Source: Parabacteroides sp. (GTDB lineage Bacteria; Bacteroidota; Bacteroidia; Bacteroidales; Tannerellaceae). From it: a DNA stretch of 64,000 nucleotides. Positions 32,899-42,713 of this stretch are shown in pieces. The DNA lies in contig DXVO01000023.1 of assembly GCA_019417325.1 (NCBI GenBank), forward strand, positions 186,001 through 250,000, written 5' to 3'. Below the pieces are notes generated by a model, which saw nothing but the letters and a program-made list of their open reading frames with translations, was not told the origin of the DNA and made no database searches. A program made the position numbers and the translations under genes. The stretch's first letter is position 1. The number at the start of each line of letters is the position of its first letter.

Positions 32899-35727
32899 AT
32901 GAAAAATGTCTATCTGAAGTATTGCCTCTTCCTGTTCATACAGTTCTTTTACACGCCAAGCATTTGGGCGGATGGCAATACAGGCGCTATCGGGGGTACT
33001 GTGACAGATAAATCAAACAAGGAACCATTAATCGGTGCAACCATTGAAATAGCCGGTACATCTACCGGAACCGTCACCGATATAGATGGCAACTTCCTTG
33101 TCGAGGGTCTGAAACCCGGTACCTATAGGGTAATTATCAAATACATTTCCTATAATACCATCGAACTGGACAACGTAGAAATCGCCAAAGGCAAAAAGAC
33201 CGTCCTGAATGCGGAAATGGCAGAAGCAAGCCTCGCACTGGAAGGGGTTGTCGTGGTGGCACAGGTAAAACAGAATACAGACCTTGCCATGCTGAAAGCT
33301 ACCAAAGCCAGCCTGTTGGTACAATCGGGCATCTCCTCGCAGCAAATCACCCGCACACAAGACCGGGACGCCTCCGAAGTGATACGCCGCATACCGGGTA
33401 TCTCCGTGATAGACGGCAAGTTTGTGATGGTTCGCGGTCTGGCGCAACGGTATAATAATGTATGGATAAACAACAGTGCCGTGCCCAGTTCCGAAGCGGA
33501 TGTACGTGCCTTCTCCTTCGATATCATCCCCAGTTCGCAAATGGATAATATGGTTGTGGTGAAAAGCCCGGCTCCCGAACTTCCCGCCGACTTCTCCGGA
33601 GGTTTCATCAAAATTAATACCAAAGATGTTCCCGACCGGAACGGCTTCTCCATCTCTGTGGGAGGAAGCGTGAACGACCGTACGCATTTCCGCGACTTTA
33701 TGTACAGCCCGGGAAGCGGTACCGATTTCTTAGGCTTCGACAACGGAATGCGCAAGCTGGACGGTTCCTATACAAGCCGCCTGAACAACGACGACAAAGC
33801 GGCTGTGGACCATATCACCCGCAACGGTTTCAACAACAACTGGGGTATCAAGACGAAGACACCGCTTGCCGACCTCCGCCTGAATGCGTCCCTGAACCGC
33901 AAGTTCGACCTCGAAGACGGTAAACGCCTCGCCCTGATTGCCGCCGTAAACTATACCAATGCCTACAAAAGCCAGTTGGACATGCAAAACAACCGCTACA
34001 GCCTTTACGATGTAGTGAAAGACCAGGCGGACTACAAGAATAAGTATACAGACAATGTGTACAGCAACGACGTACGCCTCGGCGGTATGGTGAACCTTAC
34101 ATTTATGCCGGACGACCGGAATAAGTACGAGTTCAAGAACATCATCAACCAACTTGGACAAAGCCGCTATACGACACGCAAAGGAATCCTGTTCAACAGC
34201 GGGGAATATATCCAGGACCAACAGGAATATTTCTACAACAGCCGTACCACCTACAACGGGCAGTTTACGGGTACGCACAACCGCGACAACTCGAAACTGG
34301 ACTGGAGCGTAGGCTATGCGTATGCCAATAAGAACCAACCGGACCGCCGTATCATCAACCGCGAAGAGAACGGTTTTGCCGGCGACTCGCACGAAGGGGA
34401 AATGCGTATCGACCAGAATGAAATCAAGCGTTTCTTCTACCGCCTGGACGAGCATATCGGCTCCGCCGCCCTCAACTACCAGCGCGACTTCAATATCGGC
34501 AACCTGCGTCCTACGCTGAAAGCCGGTGCTTATGTGGAATACCGCAGCCGCGAATACAACAACCGGGCATTCTTCTACCGCTGGAACCGTGCCAATATCC
34601 CTTCCGGGTTCGAATATCTGGATGTGGTAAACGAGATACTGACACCACAATACTTCGGGGCAGACAAGTTGTTCGCATACGAAGATACCGACAACCGCGA
34701 CAGCTACAAAGGCAACAACATCCTGGCGGCAGGATACCTGGGAGTAAACATTCCCATCGACAAGCTGGCTGTTTATGCCGGTGTGCGCTATGAATACAAC
34801 CGGATGCAACTGACGAGCTACACTGCCATCAAGGATTGGAAAACGAAACAGGAAGAGTATCCGACCAACCGTTTGTTCCCCTCCCTGAACACCAGCTATA
34901 AATTCAACGAACAGCACCAGTTGAGGCTTGCCTACGGTATGTCGGTGAACCGTCCGGAATTCCGGGAAATGTCTGGTTCCGTATACTACGACTTCGATTT
35001 GTTCAGCAGTGTAATGGGTAACCCGAACCTGAAGCCAGCGTACATACAGAATGCAGACCTGAGGTACGAGTATTACCCGACACCCAACGAGATACTTTCC
35101 GTCGCATTGTTCTACAAACGTTTCGACAACCCGATCGAATGGACCTACATCGACAACGGGGGAAGCTACACCTACACCTATGTGAATGCCAAGAGCGCCG
35201 ACAACTACGGCATCGAGGTAGAGATTAAGAAGAACCTCGACTTTATCGGGTTGAAGGACTTTAGTTGGAACTTCAACGGGGCGTATATCAACAGTAAAGT
35301 ACATTTCAACTCCGGCAGCATGGACAAGAACCGCCCGATGCAGGGACAGTCTCCCTACCTTATCAACACCGGTATCTTTTACCTGAACGAGCGGTACGGC
35401 ATCAATGCCAGCCTGCTGTACAACCGGATTGGCAAACGTATCATGGAAGTGGGAAATGCGGACCTGACCGAAGGCGGCTCCGTAAACAACGATTTCCCCG
35501 ATACCTACGAGCTGGCACGCAATACCATCGACCTGAATTTCAGCAAGAAGTTCGCGAAACGCTGGGAAGTGAAAGTCAGTGCCCGCAACCTGTTGGGCGA
35601 GAAAGTGACCTTCATACAATATCCGAAGTTCTACGACTCGAACCATGTGCTACAGGAACGGGAACAAATCACCAAGCAATACAAGCCGGGAAGGAACTTC
35701 TTCCTCACCCTGAGCTATAGCTTATAA
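32899..35727 (+). CDS. TonB-dependent outer-membrane receptor with carboxypeptidase-like domain
   Basis: A 942-residue protein: signal peptide (cut near IWA), a CarboxypepD_reg-like beta domain (residues about 28-110; GGTVTDKSNKEPLIGATIEI), a plug (about 130-270; SEVIRRIPGISVIDGKFVMV and the NTKD segment) and a 22-strand barrel to the end (FFLTLSYSL). It takes up a ligand across the outer membrane using TonB energy. The next gene is not a SusD but a beta-helix lipoprotein, so this is not a typical glycan utilisation pair. The Pho-box-like promoter suggests phosphorus-related uptake. Confidence 0.93.
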   Translation: MKNVYLKYCLFLFIQFFYTPSIWADGNTGAIGGTVTDKSNKEPLIGATIEIAGTSTGTVTDIDGNFLVEGLKPGTYRVIIKYISYNTIELDNVEIAKGKKTVLNAEMAEASLALEGVVVVAQVKQNTDLAMLKATKASLLVQSGISSQQITRTQDRDASEVIRRIPGISVIDGKFVMVRGLAQRYNNVWINNSAVPSSEADVRAFSFDIIPSSQMDNMVVVKSPAPELPADFSGGFIKINTKDVPDRNGFSISVGGSVNDRTHFRDFMYSPGSGTDFLGFDNGMRKLDGSYTSRLNNDDKAAVDHITRNGFNNNWGIKTKTPLADLRLNASLNRKFDLEDGKRLALIAAVNYTNAYKSQLDMQNNRYSLYDVVKDQADYKNKYTDNVYSNDVRLGGMVNLTFMPDDRNKYEFKNIINQLGQSRYTTRKGILFNSGEYIQDQQEYFYNSRTTYNGQFTGTHNRDNSKLDWSVGYAYANKNQPDRRIINREENGFAGDSHEGEMRIDQNEIKRFFYRLDEHIGSAALNYQRDFNIGNLRPTLKAGAYVEYRSREYNNRAFFYRWNRANIPSGFEYLDVVNEILTPQYFGADKLFAYEDTDNRDSYKGNNILAAGYLGVNIPIDKLAVYAGVRYEYNRMQLTSYTAIKDWKTKQEEYPTNRLFPSLNTSYKFNEQHQLRLAYGMSVNRPEFREMSGSVYYDFDLFSSVMGNPNLKPAYIQNADLRYEYYPTPNEILSVALFYKRFDNPIEWTYIDNGGSYTYTYVNAKSADNYGIEVEIKKNLDFIGLKDFSWNFNGAYINSKVHFNSGSMDKNRPMQGQSPYLINTGIFYLNERYGINASLLYNRIGKRIMEVGNADLTEGGSVNNDFPDTYELARNTIDLNFSKKFAKRWEVKVSARNLLGEKVTFIQYPKFYDSNHVLQEREQITKQYKPGRNFFLTLSYSL

Positions 35728-35787
35728 ACCGGTTACAAACATTTATCAAAACATCTTATAGTATTTATTTAAACTTAAAATGAGAGT

Positions 35788-37326
35788 ATGAAAAAGGTAA
35801 GACTGACAAGTTTATTCTTCACAATGACTGTTTGTGTTGCATCCATGATGGTATCTTGTAGCGACAAGAATAATCCGGAAGATGTTCCAAACCCTGACGA
35901 CGGCAAGGAACAACTGGAAAACGTACTGCTTTTCAAAGCGGAAGACGGTACAATGACGCAGTTGGGCAACGGCGACCAGGAATTTGAAATGCCGAAAGGT
36001 ACATACACGCTTAAGAAAGGAACCTACCATATGAAAGGCTGGTGCTACGTGGCCGACGGAGTGGAACTGACTATCGAGCCGGGTACGGTTATCAAAGGGG
36101 ACAAAGAAACAAAAGCGGCCCTGATTGTGGAACGTGGCGGCAAGTTGTATGCGAAAGGTACGGCTGATGCACCTATCGTACTGACATCCGAACAGGCTCC
36201 GGGTTCACGTCGTCCGGGCGACTGGGGCGGATTAATCATCTGCGGCAAGGCAAAGAACAATGGTGTGGAAAAGCAGATAGAAGGAGGACCGAGAACGATG
36301 TACGGCGGTCAGGACGATGCTGACAATTCCGGTATCATCAGCTATGTACGTGTCGAGTTTGCCGGTTATCCTTTCAAGGAAGACCAGGAAATCAACGGTA
36401 TCACTTTCGGTTCCGTAGGTAGCGGCACACAGATTGACCACTTGCAGGTTTCTTATTCGAACGACGACTCGTACGAATGGTTCGGCGGTACGGTAAACTG
36501 TAAATATCTGGTGGCTTACCACGGATGGGATGATGAGTTCGATACGGACAACGGTTTCTCCGGCAAACTGCAATTCCTGTTGAGCGTACGCCATCCGAAA
36601 CTGGCCGATACGTCTTTATCCAACGGTTTTGAATCGGACAACGATGCGGATGGCTCGACAAAAGAACCTTTCACGACTTGTACGTTCAGCAACGTTACTT
36701 TCGTAGGCCCTATCGGACAGGCTGCCGACTTTGTCAATACTTCCGATTATATCAACGGTGGCGACCTGTACCCGAACAATGGCTCCAAGATGGGGACTTT
36801 CCAGGCTGCTATGCAAATCCGTCGCAACAGTAAGCTGAGCTGCTTCAACTCTGTGGCGATGGGATATCCGGTAGGCCTGTTGCTCGACAACCAGAAAGGT
36901 ACCACCCAGACATGGGCTACCGAAGGCGAACTGAAACTGAATAACATCTACTTTGCCGGCATGACCGTAGTGGGGTCCGATGTGAACAAATCATGGAAAG
37001 ACCAGTATTCTACCAACGGCAAGGATGAAGATGCCGGCAGAAAGTCTTTCTCGCATGAATTCTTCCTGGCTCAGGCGGGTAACAAGTATTTTGAAACAAT
37101 CACCGAACTGGGATTGAACCAGCCGAACAGCATGACGGCTTCTCCCAATTACGGACCGAAAAGCGGCAGTCCGCTACTGGGACACAGCGACTTGTTCGGT
37201 GACGCCAAGTTGAACGACTCTTTCTTCGATAAAGTGGACTACATCGGTGCATTCAAAAGCGATTCCGATGCAGACAACTGGCTGAAAGGTTGGACCAACT
37301 TCGACCCGCAGAATACAGCGTATTAA
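35788..37326 (+). CDS. Beta-helix-like lipoprotein paired with the TonB receptor
   Basis: A 512-residue lipoprotein (lipobox MMVSC at about residue 23). After an Asp/Pro-rich spacer the body starts with a right-handed beta-helix pattern: LTIEPGTVIKGDKETKAALI, GGKLYAKGTADAPIVLTSEQ, and RRPGDWGGLIICGKA. The middle has many Gly, Asp and aromatic residues (YSNDDSYEWFGGTVNCKYL). I do not know its ligand. It starts 60 bp after the receptor gene with a terminator following, so the two form an operon and it is probably the surface partner of the receptor. Confidence 0.85.
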   Translation: MKKVRLTSLFFTMTVCVASMMVSCSDKNNPEDVPNPDDGKEQLENVLLFKAEDGTMTQLGNGDQEFEMPKGTYTLKKGTYHMKGWCYVADGVELTIEPGTVIKGDKETKAALIVERGGKLYAKGTADAPIVLTSEQAPGSRRPGDWGGLIICGKAKNNGVEKQIEGGPRTMYGGQDDADNSGIISYVRVEFAGYPFKEDQEINGITFGSVGSGTQIDHLQVSYSNDDSYEWFGGTVNCKYLVAYHGWDDEFDTDNGFSGKLQFLLSVRHPKLADTSLSNGFESDNDADGSTKEPFTTCTFSNVTFVGPIGQAADFVNTSDYINGGDLYPNNGSKMGTFQAAMQIRRNSKLSCFNSVAMGYPVGLLLDNQKGTTQTWATEGELKLNNIYFAGMTVVGSDVNKSWKDQYSTNGKDEDAGRKSFSHEFFLAQAGNKYFETITELGLNQPNSMTASPNYGPKSGSPLLGHSDLFGDAKLNDSFFDKVDYIGAFKSDSDADNWLKGWTNFDPQNTAY

Positions 37327-37354
37327 ATCTTTATATAATTCATGAAGTGTTGGA

Positions 37355-37395
37355 AGAAAGCCGTTCGTCGGGAGATGGACGGCTTTCTCATTTTA
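37355..37395 (+). terminator. Terminator after the receptor-lipoprotein operon
   Basis: AGAAAGCCGT (37355-37364) pairs perfectly with ACGGCTTTCT (37379-37388), with a T-rich tail (CATTTTATT). Confidence 0.8.
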
Positions 37396-37435
37396 TTCCG
37401 ATAAGGGATACCGAATGTTTTAGGCAGGCTTAAAG

Positions 37436-37465
37436 TTTGTACCAAACGAGTTTTTATTACTTTTG
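37436..37465 (+). promoter_or_regulatory. Promoter of the DUF3843-like gene
   Basis: TTTG at 37436-37439, 18 bp, then TACTTTTG at 37458-37465, a full -7 match with a slightly short spacer. The ATG at 37500 follows 34 bp later, which favours it over the in-frame ATG at 37437. Confidence 0.6.
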
Positions 37466-37499
37466 TGTCTTTATCAATTTAAGGTACAAATTCAATTCT

Positions 37500-38762
37500 A
37501 TGAAGAACATTAAAATCTATCCGAAAGAGTGGTTGCAACTGCACCCTTATAAACAATCGGCTCCTACAGACCTTTATTATACAGGCATAGCCAACCGTAT
37601 CTACGATATAATGGAACAGACTGGCCTGGCGAACTCGTTCGACAAGGAAGAAGTGACGCAGATAAGCCTCCGCATGGCTGCTTACTTTGAAGATGTGATT
37701 TCCGGTTTGAACATCTGGCGTTCCTTTATCCTTGCCCATAAAGAGATGTTCGGCAAATACCTGCCGTTCTATACGCCCGACGACCATTATTACGACGACG
37801 AAGTGAACTACGAAGATATCCGCTTCCTGCTCTGGCATTATACCCAGCAATACCACGGGGCGCGTAAAGGTACTTTCGTCAATCCGGACAACGAAGCGAA
37901 CGGCGAAACGGCACGCTTCATCTACAAACTGTTTTGTGATGAATGGACAACAGCCCCGGAAAACGAAAAGATGCAAAAGCTCTTTGACCCGGAAACTCGC
38001 TACGAAACGACCGAACGGTATAATGAGCTGCTTCATTGGTTCCACTACAACTCTTATCTGTTTGTAGGTAACTCGGAAGAGATGACGGAGACTTTCAAAG
38101 CCTATTGCAAGGAGAATCCGGACAATGCGAACAACCCGCAAGCCATTATGATTATCCACGATTCGCTGGCACACATCAGCAAATCTGCATTCTTGGCTTA
38201 TACTTCAGCCAAATGGTTAGCTCTCATCTTGCCCGAAACACATCCGGACCATGAGAACTTCGTTGCCGAAGGAGAAAAGACCCAGAGCTTCATCGACCCG
38301 GCAATCGCCCAGAACCAGGAGGTATTCAAAGAGCATTTCGATAAGTTTATGGCGGCATCCGAAGGACATCCGCTGATTTATTTACATAGCAAGAAAGAGT
38401 TTATGGAGTTTGCCACCGACAAGCTGGGACTCGCCCCGGGGGACGGAAAGGATATAAACGACGAAACCGAACGCAAGTTTGCCGTATATGCCACTCCTAC
38501 CGAAGGCTTGCAGCTATTGACACAGGGAGTTGAGTATATCAAAGACGAACGTAATCCTTTCTACGACGAGAAGAAAGCAGCAGACCAGGCATTGTCTTTC
38601 TTTATCGTCCCGAACTGCAAAGCGTATTTACTGAAAGAGCTTGAAGAGCGTGGTATGCTTGCCGATGCACAGACCAAGAGCCTGCTCAGCCCGGAACGCG
38701 GCAAAGCGATTCTCCATGAGAACTGGCAGTTCCTTTCCCGGTATTTTTGCAGACAGTATTAA
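37500..38762 (+). CDS. Conserved cytoplasmic protein of unknown function (DUF3843-like)
   Basis: A 420-residue soluble protein starting MKNIKIYPKEWLQLHPYKQS. It looks like the Bacteroidetes family DUF3843, from memory. It is rich in Glu, Tyr and Trp, with YYTGIANRIYDIM and IRFLLWHYTQQYHG near the front. There is no signal peptide or membrane segment. The start at 37500 follows a good promoter; an upstream ATG at 37437 lies inside it. It forms a single-gene unit, convergent with the ADP-ribosylglycohydrolase gene and sharing a terminator with it. No function is known to me. Confidence 0.75.
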   Translation: MKNIKIYPKEWLQLHPYKQSAPTDLYYTGIANRIYDIMEQTGLANSFDKEEVTQISLRMAAYFEDVISGLNIWRSFILAHKEMFGKYLPFYTPDDHYYDDEVNYEDIRFLLWHYTQQYHGARKGTFVNPDNEANGETARFIYKLFCDEWTTAPENEKMQKLFDPETRYETTERYNELLHWFHYNSYLFVGNSEEMTETFKAYCKENPDNANNPQAIMIIHDSLAHISKSAFLAYTSAKWLALILPETHPDHENFVAEGEKTQSFIDPAIAQNQEVFKEHFDKFMAASEGHPLIYLHSKKEFMEFATDKLGLAPGDGKDINDETERKFAVYATPTEGLQLLTQGVEYIKDERNPFYDEKKAADQALSFFIVPNCKAYLLKELEERGMLADAQTKSLLSPERGKAILHENWQFLSRYFCRQY

Positions 38763-38768
38763 AACAAG

Positions 38769-38802
38769 AGGGGGTGTCAAAACGATTTTGACACATCCCC
38801 TT
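38769..38802. terminator. Bidirectional terminator between convergent genes
   Basis: GGGGTGTCAAAA (38771-38782) pairs with TTTTGACACATCCCC (38786-38800), one bulged base, short loop CGA. The stop codon of the minus-strand gene (38777-38779) lies inside the stem. Confidence 0.8.
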
Positions 38803-39562
38803 GCTTCTTGAACTTTTGTATTATTTCGAAGAACTCGACCGGGATTCTGTCTTTTACCTGTTCTACGATGTTTTCCGGTACTCCATAATACGCTTCGGCG
38901 ATACCTCCGGTGATACAGGCGAGTGTGTCGGAATCTCCTCCCAAAGAAACGGCTAAACGGACAGCATCTTCAAAATCGCGGCTATCCAGGAAAGCGATGA
39001 TGGCTTCCGGTACCGTACCCTGACAACTTTCATTGAACGAATAGGCAGGACGTATTTCGTCACACGTCCGGTTCAGGTTGTAATGGAAAGTAGTTTCGAT
39101 ATAATCTTTTATTTCCTGTTTGGTCTTGCCGGTGCGAGCAAGGAAAATAGCGGCGGCAGTAGCCTGTGCCCCCTTTATGCCTTCAGGATGGTTATGGCTG
39201 ACAGCGGCAGATTCTTCCGCAACTTTCAGGGTTTCTTCCAATGTGTCGAACTTCCATCCCACAGCACTTACACGCATAGCCGAACCGTTTCCCCAGCTAT
39301 TATAAGGCTTAGGGTCGGTTTCTCCCAGCCAAAAACTGAAGCATCCGCCGTATCCTCCCATCGGGCAAGGATATTCATTTCCGTAAGCCTGTAAAACTTT
39401 CACCAAATCACCACCATTCAGGAGCCAGTCGGCTACAGCAACTGTCATAACCGAGTCGTCCGTATAGTCACTTCTTCTTAGAAACAAAGGGAAATCCTTT
39501 GTCTTGATATTTTCGAACTCATATATAGAACCGATAATATCACCTGCAATTGCCCCAATCAT
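38777..39562 (-). CDS. ADP-ribosylglycohydrolase family protein
   Basis: A 261-residue all-helical enzyme of the DraG/ARH family. The start MIGAIAGDIIGSIYE, the metal site DYTDDSVMTVAVADWL and the second metal cluster SLGGDSDTLACITGGIAEAYYG with Asp residues for two Mg ions are all present. It removes ADP-ribose from proteins or small molecules. The neighbours give no hint of the substrate. It has its own -7 element upstream. Confidence 0.95.
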   Translation of the reverse strand: MIGAIAGDIIGSIYEFENIKTKDFPLFLRRSDYTDDSVMTVAVADWLLNGGDLVKVLQAYGNEYPCPMGGYGGCFSFWLGETDPKPYNSWGNGSAMRVSAVGWKFDTLEETLKVAEESAAVSHNHPEGIKGAQATAAAIFLARTGKTKQEIKDYIETTFHYNLNRTCDEIRPAYSFNESCQGTVPEAIIAFLDSRDFEDAVRLAVSLGGDSDTLACITGGIAEAYYGVPENIVEQVKDRIPVEFFEIIQKFKKQGDVSKSF

Positions 39563-39586
39563 ACCTTTTATTTTTATCTATCCAGA

Positions 39587-39594
39587 CAAAGATA
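39587..39594 (-). promoter_or_regulatory. -7 promoter element for the ADP-ribosylglycohydrolase gene
   Basis: The minus strand reads TATCTTTG, 24 bp before the start at 39562. No -33 box at the usual distance. Confidence 0.5.
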
Positions 39595-39662
39595 GTATAA
39601 ACATATCATATCTTTTGTTAGAAACCGGATAACCTGTTACTTTTTTAAATATCTTCGCTTAC

Positions 39663-40877
39663 ATGAAACGAGGATATGCAGACTTACCCCTCCACTACGG
39701 GACTGTTCCGCCCTGGTTAGCCCAACGAATGTGCCAACTGGGTGGAGCCATAGTAGAAGCGATTGTTATGGAATACGGACGTCCGGCACTGTTGCAACGA
39801 CTCAGCGACCCATTTTGGTTCCAGTCGCTGGGGTGTGTATTGGGGATGGATTGGCATTCGTCTGGGATTACGACCTCTGTCATGCACGCTTTGAAGAAGG
39901 CTATCAACCAGCGCTCCGGCGAGTTGGGGATATATGTTTGCGGAGGACGTGGGAAAGCCTCGCTTCAAACCCCGGCCGAACTATTAGGCATTGCTGAAAA
40001 GACCGGGCTGAACGGAGACGAACTGGTAAGGTGCAGCAAACTCTCCGCCAAAGTAGATAATACAGCCGTACAGGATGGCTTCCAGCTTTATCTTCATTCC
40101 TTCGTTGTCACGCAGGAAGGCGAATGGGCTGTTATCCAACAAGGGATGAATGGAAACAACCGTATGGCACGCCGCTACCACTGGCTCTCCTCTGCACTGC
40201 AATCCTTTATGGAAGAACCTCATACCTCCGTCTGCGGCAAGAACCAGGGATTAATACTGAACCTGACAGACAAGCTCGCAACGCCCACCAAAGCGGGCAT
40301 TCTGGAACTAACCAAAGAAACACCGGACAAGTTGATGCGGGAAGTTTCCATTATCCTGCCGCGCCATCACGAGGTAAAGGCGGAAGATGTCAATCTGAAA
40401 CGTTTGGGAGCCGCACTACTATTGGCACACGAAACAAACACCTCCGATATGGAATCTTTATTGCTGCTGGAAGGTGTGGGACCGAGAACTTTGCAATCGC
40501 TCACGTTGGTCAGTGAAGTAATACACGGGACTCCCTCCCGCTTTTCCGACCCGGCACGTTTCTCTTTTGCCCACGGAGGCAAAGACGGACACCCGTTCCC
40601 TGTGCCGACCAGTGTATATGATGAAACGATTGAAGTATTCAATAAAGCCATTCACCGGGCGAAGATGGGCGACAATGATAAATCGGATGCGCTAAAGAAC
40701 CTGTCTAAAATCTCCCAGGAGATGGAGAAGAACTATACTCCCAGCAACTATTTCGACGATTGGGTGGAACATGAACGAAACACTTCCTATAAATACGGAG
40801 GGAAAACGGTTTACGGAGATGCTAAAAAGCCCGACGACAAGAATAAGGGCGGCATTCAGTTAAGCTTATGGGATTAA
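39663..40877 (+). CDS. DUF763 family protein
   Basis: A 404-residue protein starting MKRGYADLPLHYGTVPPWL, the typical DUF763 start, with LSDPFWFQSLGCVLGMDWHS and a central HEVKAEDVNLKRL region. There is a helix-hairpin-helix-like segment (LLLLEGVGPRTLQSLTLVSE), which suggests contact with nucleic acid. The family is found in archaea and scattered bacteria; the function is not known. It ends IQLSLWD, followed by a terminator, so it is transcribed alone. Confidence 0.85.
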   Translation: MKRGYADLPLHYGTVPPWLAQRMCQLGGAIVEAIVMEYGRPALLQRLSDPFWFQSLGCVLGMDWHSSGITTSVMHALKKAINQRSGELGIYVCGGRGKASLQTPAELLGIAEKTGLNGDELVRCSKLSAKVDNTAVQDGFQLYLHSFVVTQEGEWAVIQQGMNGNNRMARRYHWLSSALQSFMEEPHTSVCGKNQGLILNLTDKLATPTKAGILELTKETPDKLMREVSIILPRHHEVKAEDVNLKRLGAALLLAHETNTSDMESLLLLEGVGPRTLQSLTLVSEVIHGTPSRFSDPARFSFAHGGKDGHPFPVPTSVYDETIEVFNKAIHRAKMGDNDKSDALKNLSKISQEMEKNYTPSNYFDDWVEHERNTSYKYGGKTVYGDAKKPDDKNKGGIQLSLWD

Positions 40878-40886
40878 ATTAAATGC

Positions 40887-40914
40887 AAACGGGCACAGAA
40901 TCCTGCGCCCGTTT
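40887..40914. terminator. Terminator hairpin between convergent genes
   Basis: AAACGGGC (40887-40894) pairs with GCCCGTTT (40907-40914). It lies between the DUF763 gene and the minus-strand protease-like gene ending at 40953. Confidence 0.7.
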
Positions 40915-40952
40915 ATGTTATCTGCATCCGGACAACCGGACGGATGTATCTT

Positions 40953-42677
40953 TTATTTACAATGTTCCTTTATCAGCTTATCAGCAACCGGGTCCCCCAG
41001 TTCTTTGGCTTTCTTGAAGGCTTCGCAAGCCTCGGCTTTCTTCTCCATACGGACATAGCAAACACCTCTCAGACGGTAACATGCGGCAAAATCAGGAGCA
41101 ATCTTTAATGCATTGTTAATGCTCTCCAATGCTTCGGCATATTTTTGCATGCGTACGTAAACGGATGCCTCTTCCGCATAGAAATCAGGAGTTTCGGGAC
41201 TATTCTTTATTGCCTCTTGAATGTCCTTCAAAGCACCTTCCAAATCTCCGGCACGGAACTTAGCCTGTTCACGAAGGTAATAGAACTGTGCATTCACACG
41301 TCCGCCCATCAAATTATAATACAAGTCATAATCGGCAATGGCTTGGGGATATTGGGAGAGACGCAGTTTCCAGTCGATACGTTCCAAAACATAAGTCGGA
41401 AGTTCGGGATTATTGGCAGCCTGGGCTTTTTCAATCGCTTTATCGAGCAGGGAGATTACATCGCCGATATTAAATCCGGTTATATTCTCCAATATTTTTG
41501 CTGCGTAATAATAGGAAGAGGCTGAGGCCAAATCGCTATTGTTTACAAGCATATAATCGTCATAAGCTTCCTTGAACTGCCCTTTGGCAAGGTAAATATC
41601 CCCTTCCAACTGGCGATAAGCAGGGAGGTCTTCTTCTTTGATTGCTTTCTGTACGGCATCAAGGGAAGCATCCAGTGTCCATGCGGGGTTTGTCAGTGTC
41701 GTATCGTTGGCGGCAACACCTAAAACAAGTTTAGCCTGGTTGAAATAACCATCGCCTTTCTTGTCACTGTATTTGGAAGCTGTTTTGATATCCTCCAAAG
41801 CCATCGTCAGGTATTTTTCCTGTTCAGCAGGAGTCTTTCCGAATGTAGCCCGGTTGTATGCATACAGGTTGGAACGGCTTAGGTAACCTTCGGAATTATC
41901 GGGGAAGGTTGCGATAAAGTCGTTTATTGTTTCCAGTTGTTTTTCCGGAGTCTGTGAGCTGTTTACCAGATAAAGGGCTACGGTTGCCTGATCTACATCG
42001 GCAGGCCATGCCTTCTTGATTCCGATATTGTTATAAACCGCATTCAGGAAATCAGCGGAAGCAATAGCCAGGCTATTGGCATAACCGGCAGACAGGGCAT
42101 AACAAATGTCATTGTTGCCTGAAGCATCGGCCTGTGCAAGTCCCAGCACTTCACCTTCCGGGGTAAGCAGCGGGGCACTCAGGTTGTTTGTGTCGAAAGG
42201 GATATTCAGTTTGTAATATTTATAACTGTCTTTCAGGTTGGTTACTTCCGTAATTGCGCCGGAAAGGAAGTTCGGTTTCTTATCGGTAGAATAAGGAAGC
42301 ATATAAACCTCTGTTCCGTTAGCGACCGGTTCGGCGGCGATGGCAAGGGAAGCCGGTTTCTTAGGTACGGCAACCTTGAACTTTACTACATCGTATAATT
42401 CGTCGGCCCCTAAAATATGTTCAACAGGGAATGTCTTTCCTTCGCTGTCGGTTACGGTAGCCTGCACGGCACCTTCGAACAAATCATAAGATGCAACAGC
42501 TTCGCCCGTCTGGGAGATGAAGAAACCGGTTCCAGTAAGCTGTTTGCCTGTTTTATTCGTGGTTGTGATACTAATTACAGCTTTTTGGGCTTTATCAATC
42601 CATTTAGGTGCTTTCTTCTGAGCAGATACCCATAGGCACTGGCTGCAAAGAAACATAAATAGCAGTACTCGTTTCAT
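40953..42677 (-). CDS. Secreted trypsin-like pseudoprotease with TPR repeats
   Basis: A 574-residue protein: signal peptide (MKRVLLFMFLCSQCLWVSA), a chymotrypsin/HtrA-like domain (residues about 25-215) and at least five TPR-type helical repeats to the end (for example PDFAACYRLRGVCYVRMEKK). By alignment to the HtrA pattern the active-site His is replaced by Asp 65 (VASYDLFEGA), Asp 96 is kept (ELYDVVKF) and the nucleophile Ser by Leu 166 (NNLSAPLL in place of GNSGGPLL). It is therefore probably not a protease but a periplasmic scaffold. It has its own -7 element and is transcribed alone. Confidence 0.88.
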   Translation of the reverse strand: MKRVLLFMFLCSQCLWVSAQKKAPKWIDKAQKAVISITTTNKTGKQLTGTGFFISQTGEAVASYDLFEGAVQATVTDSEGKTFPVEHILGADELYDVVKFKVAVPKKPASLAIAAEPVANGTEVYMLPYSTDKKPNFLSGAITEVTNLKDSYKYYKLNIPFDTNNLSAPLLTPEGEVLGLAQADASGNNDICYALSAGYANSLAIASADFLNAVYNNIGIKKAWPADVDQATVALYLVNSSQTPEKQLETINDFIATFPDNSEGYLSRSNLYAYNRATFGKTPAEQEKYLTMALEDIKTASKYSDKKGDGYFNQAKLVLGVAANDTTLTNPAWTLDASLDAVQKAIKEEDLPAYRQLEGDIYLAKGQFKEAYDDYMLVNNSDLASASSYYYAAKILENITGFNIGDVISLLDKAIEKAQAANNPELPTYVLERIDWKLRLSQYPQAIADYDLYYNLMGGRVNAQFYYLREQAKFRAGDLEGALKDIQEAIKNSPETPDFYAEEASVYVRMQKYAEALESINNALKIAPDFAACYRLRGVCYVRMEKKAEACEAFKKAKELGDPVADKLIKEHCK

Positions 42678-42705
42678 TTTTATTTCATGTTATCAGATAT
42701 GGGCA

Positions 42706-42713
42706 CAAATGTA
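42706..42713 (-). promoter_or_regulatory. -7 promoter element for the pseudoprotease gene
   Basis: The minus strand reads TACATTTG, 28 bp before the start at 42677. Confidence 0.5.

Noticed and set aside
33730..35646. Long open frame (638 codons) on the strand opposite the TonB receptor gene
   Set aside because: It is antisense to a clear TonB receptor, has an odd Val/His/Gln-rich composition and no recognisable domain; GC-rich codon use on the real strand leaves the opposite frame open.
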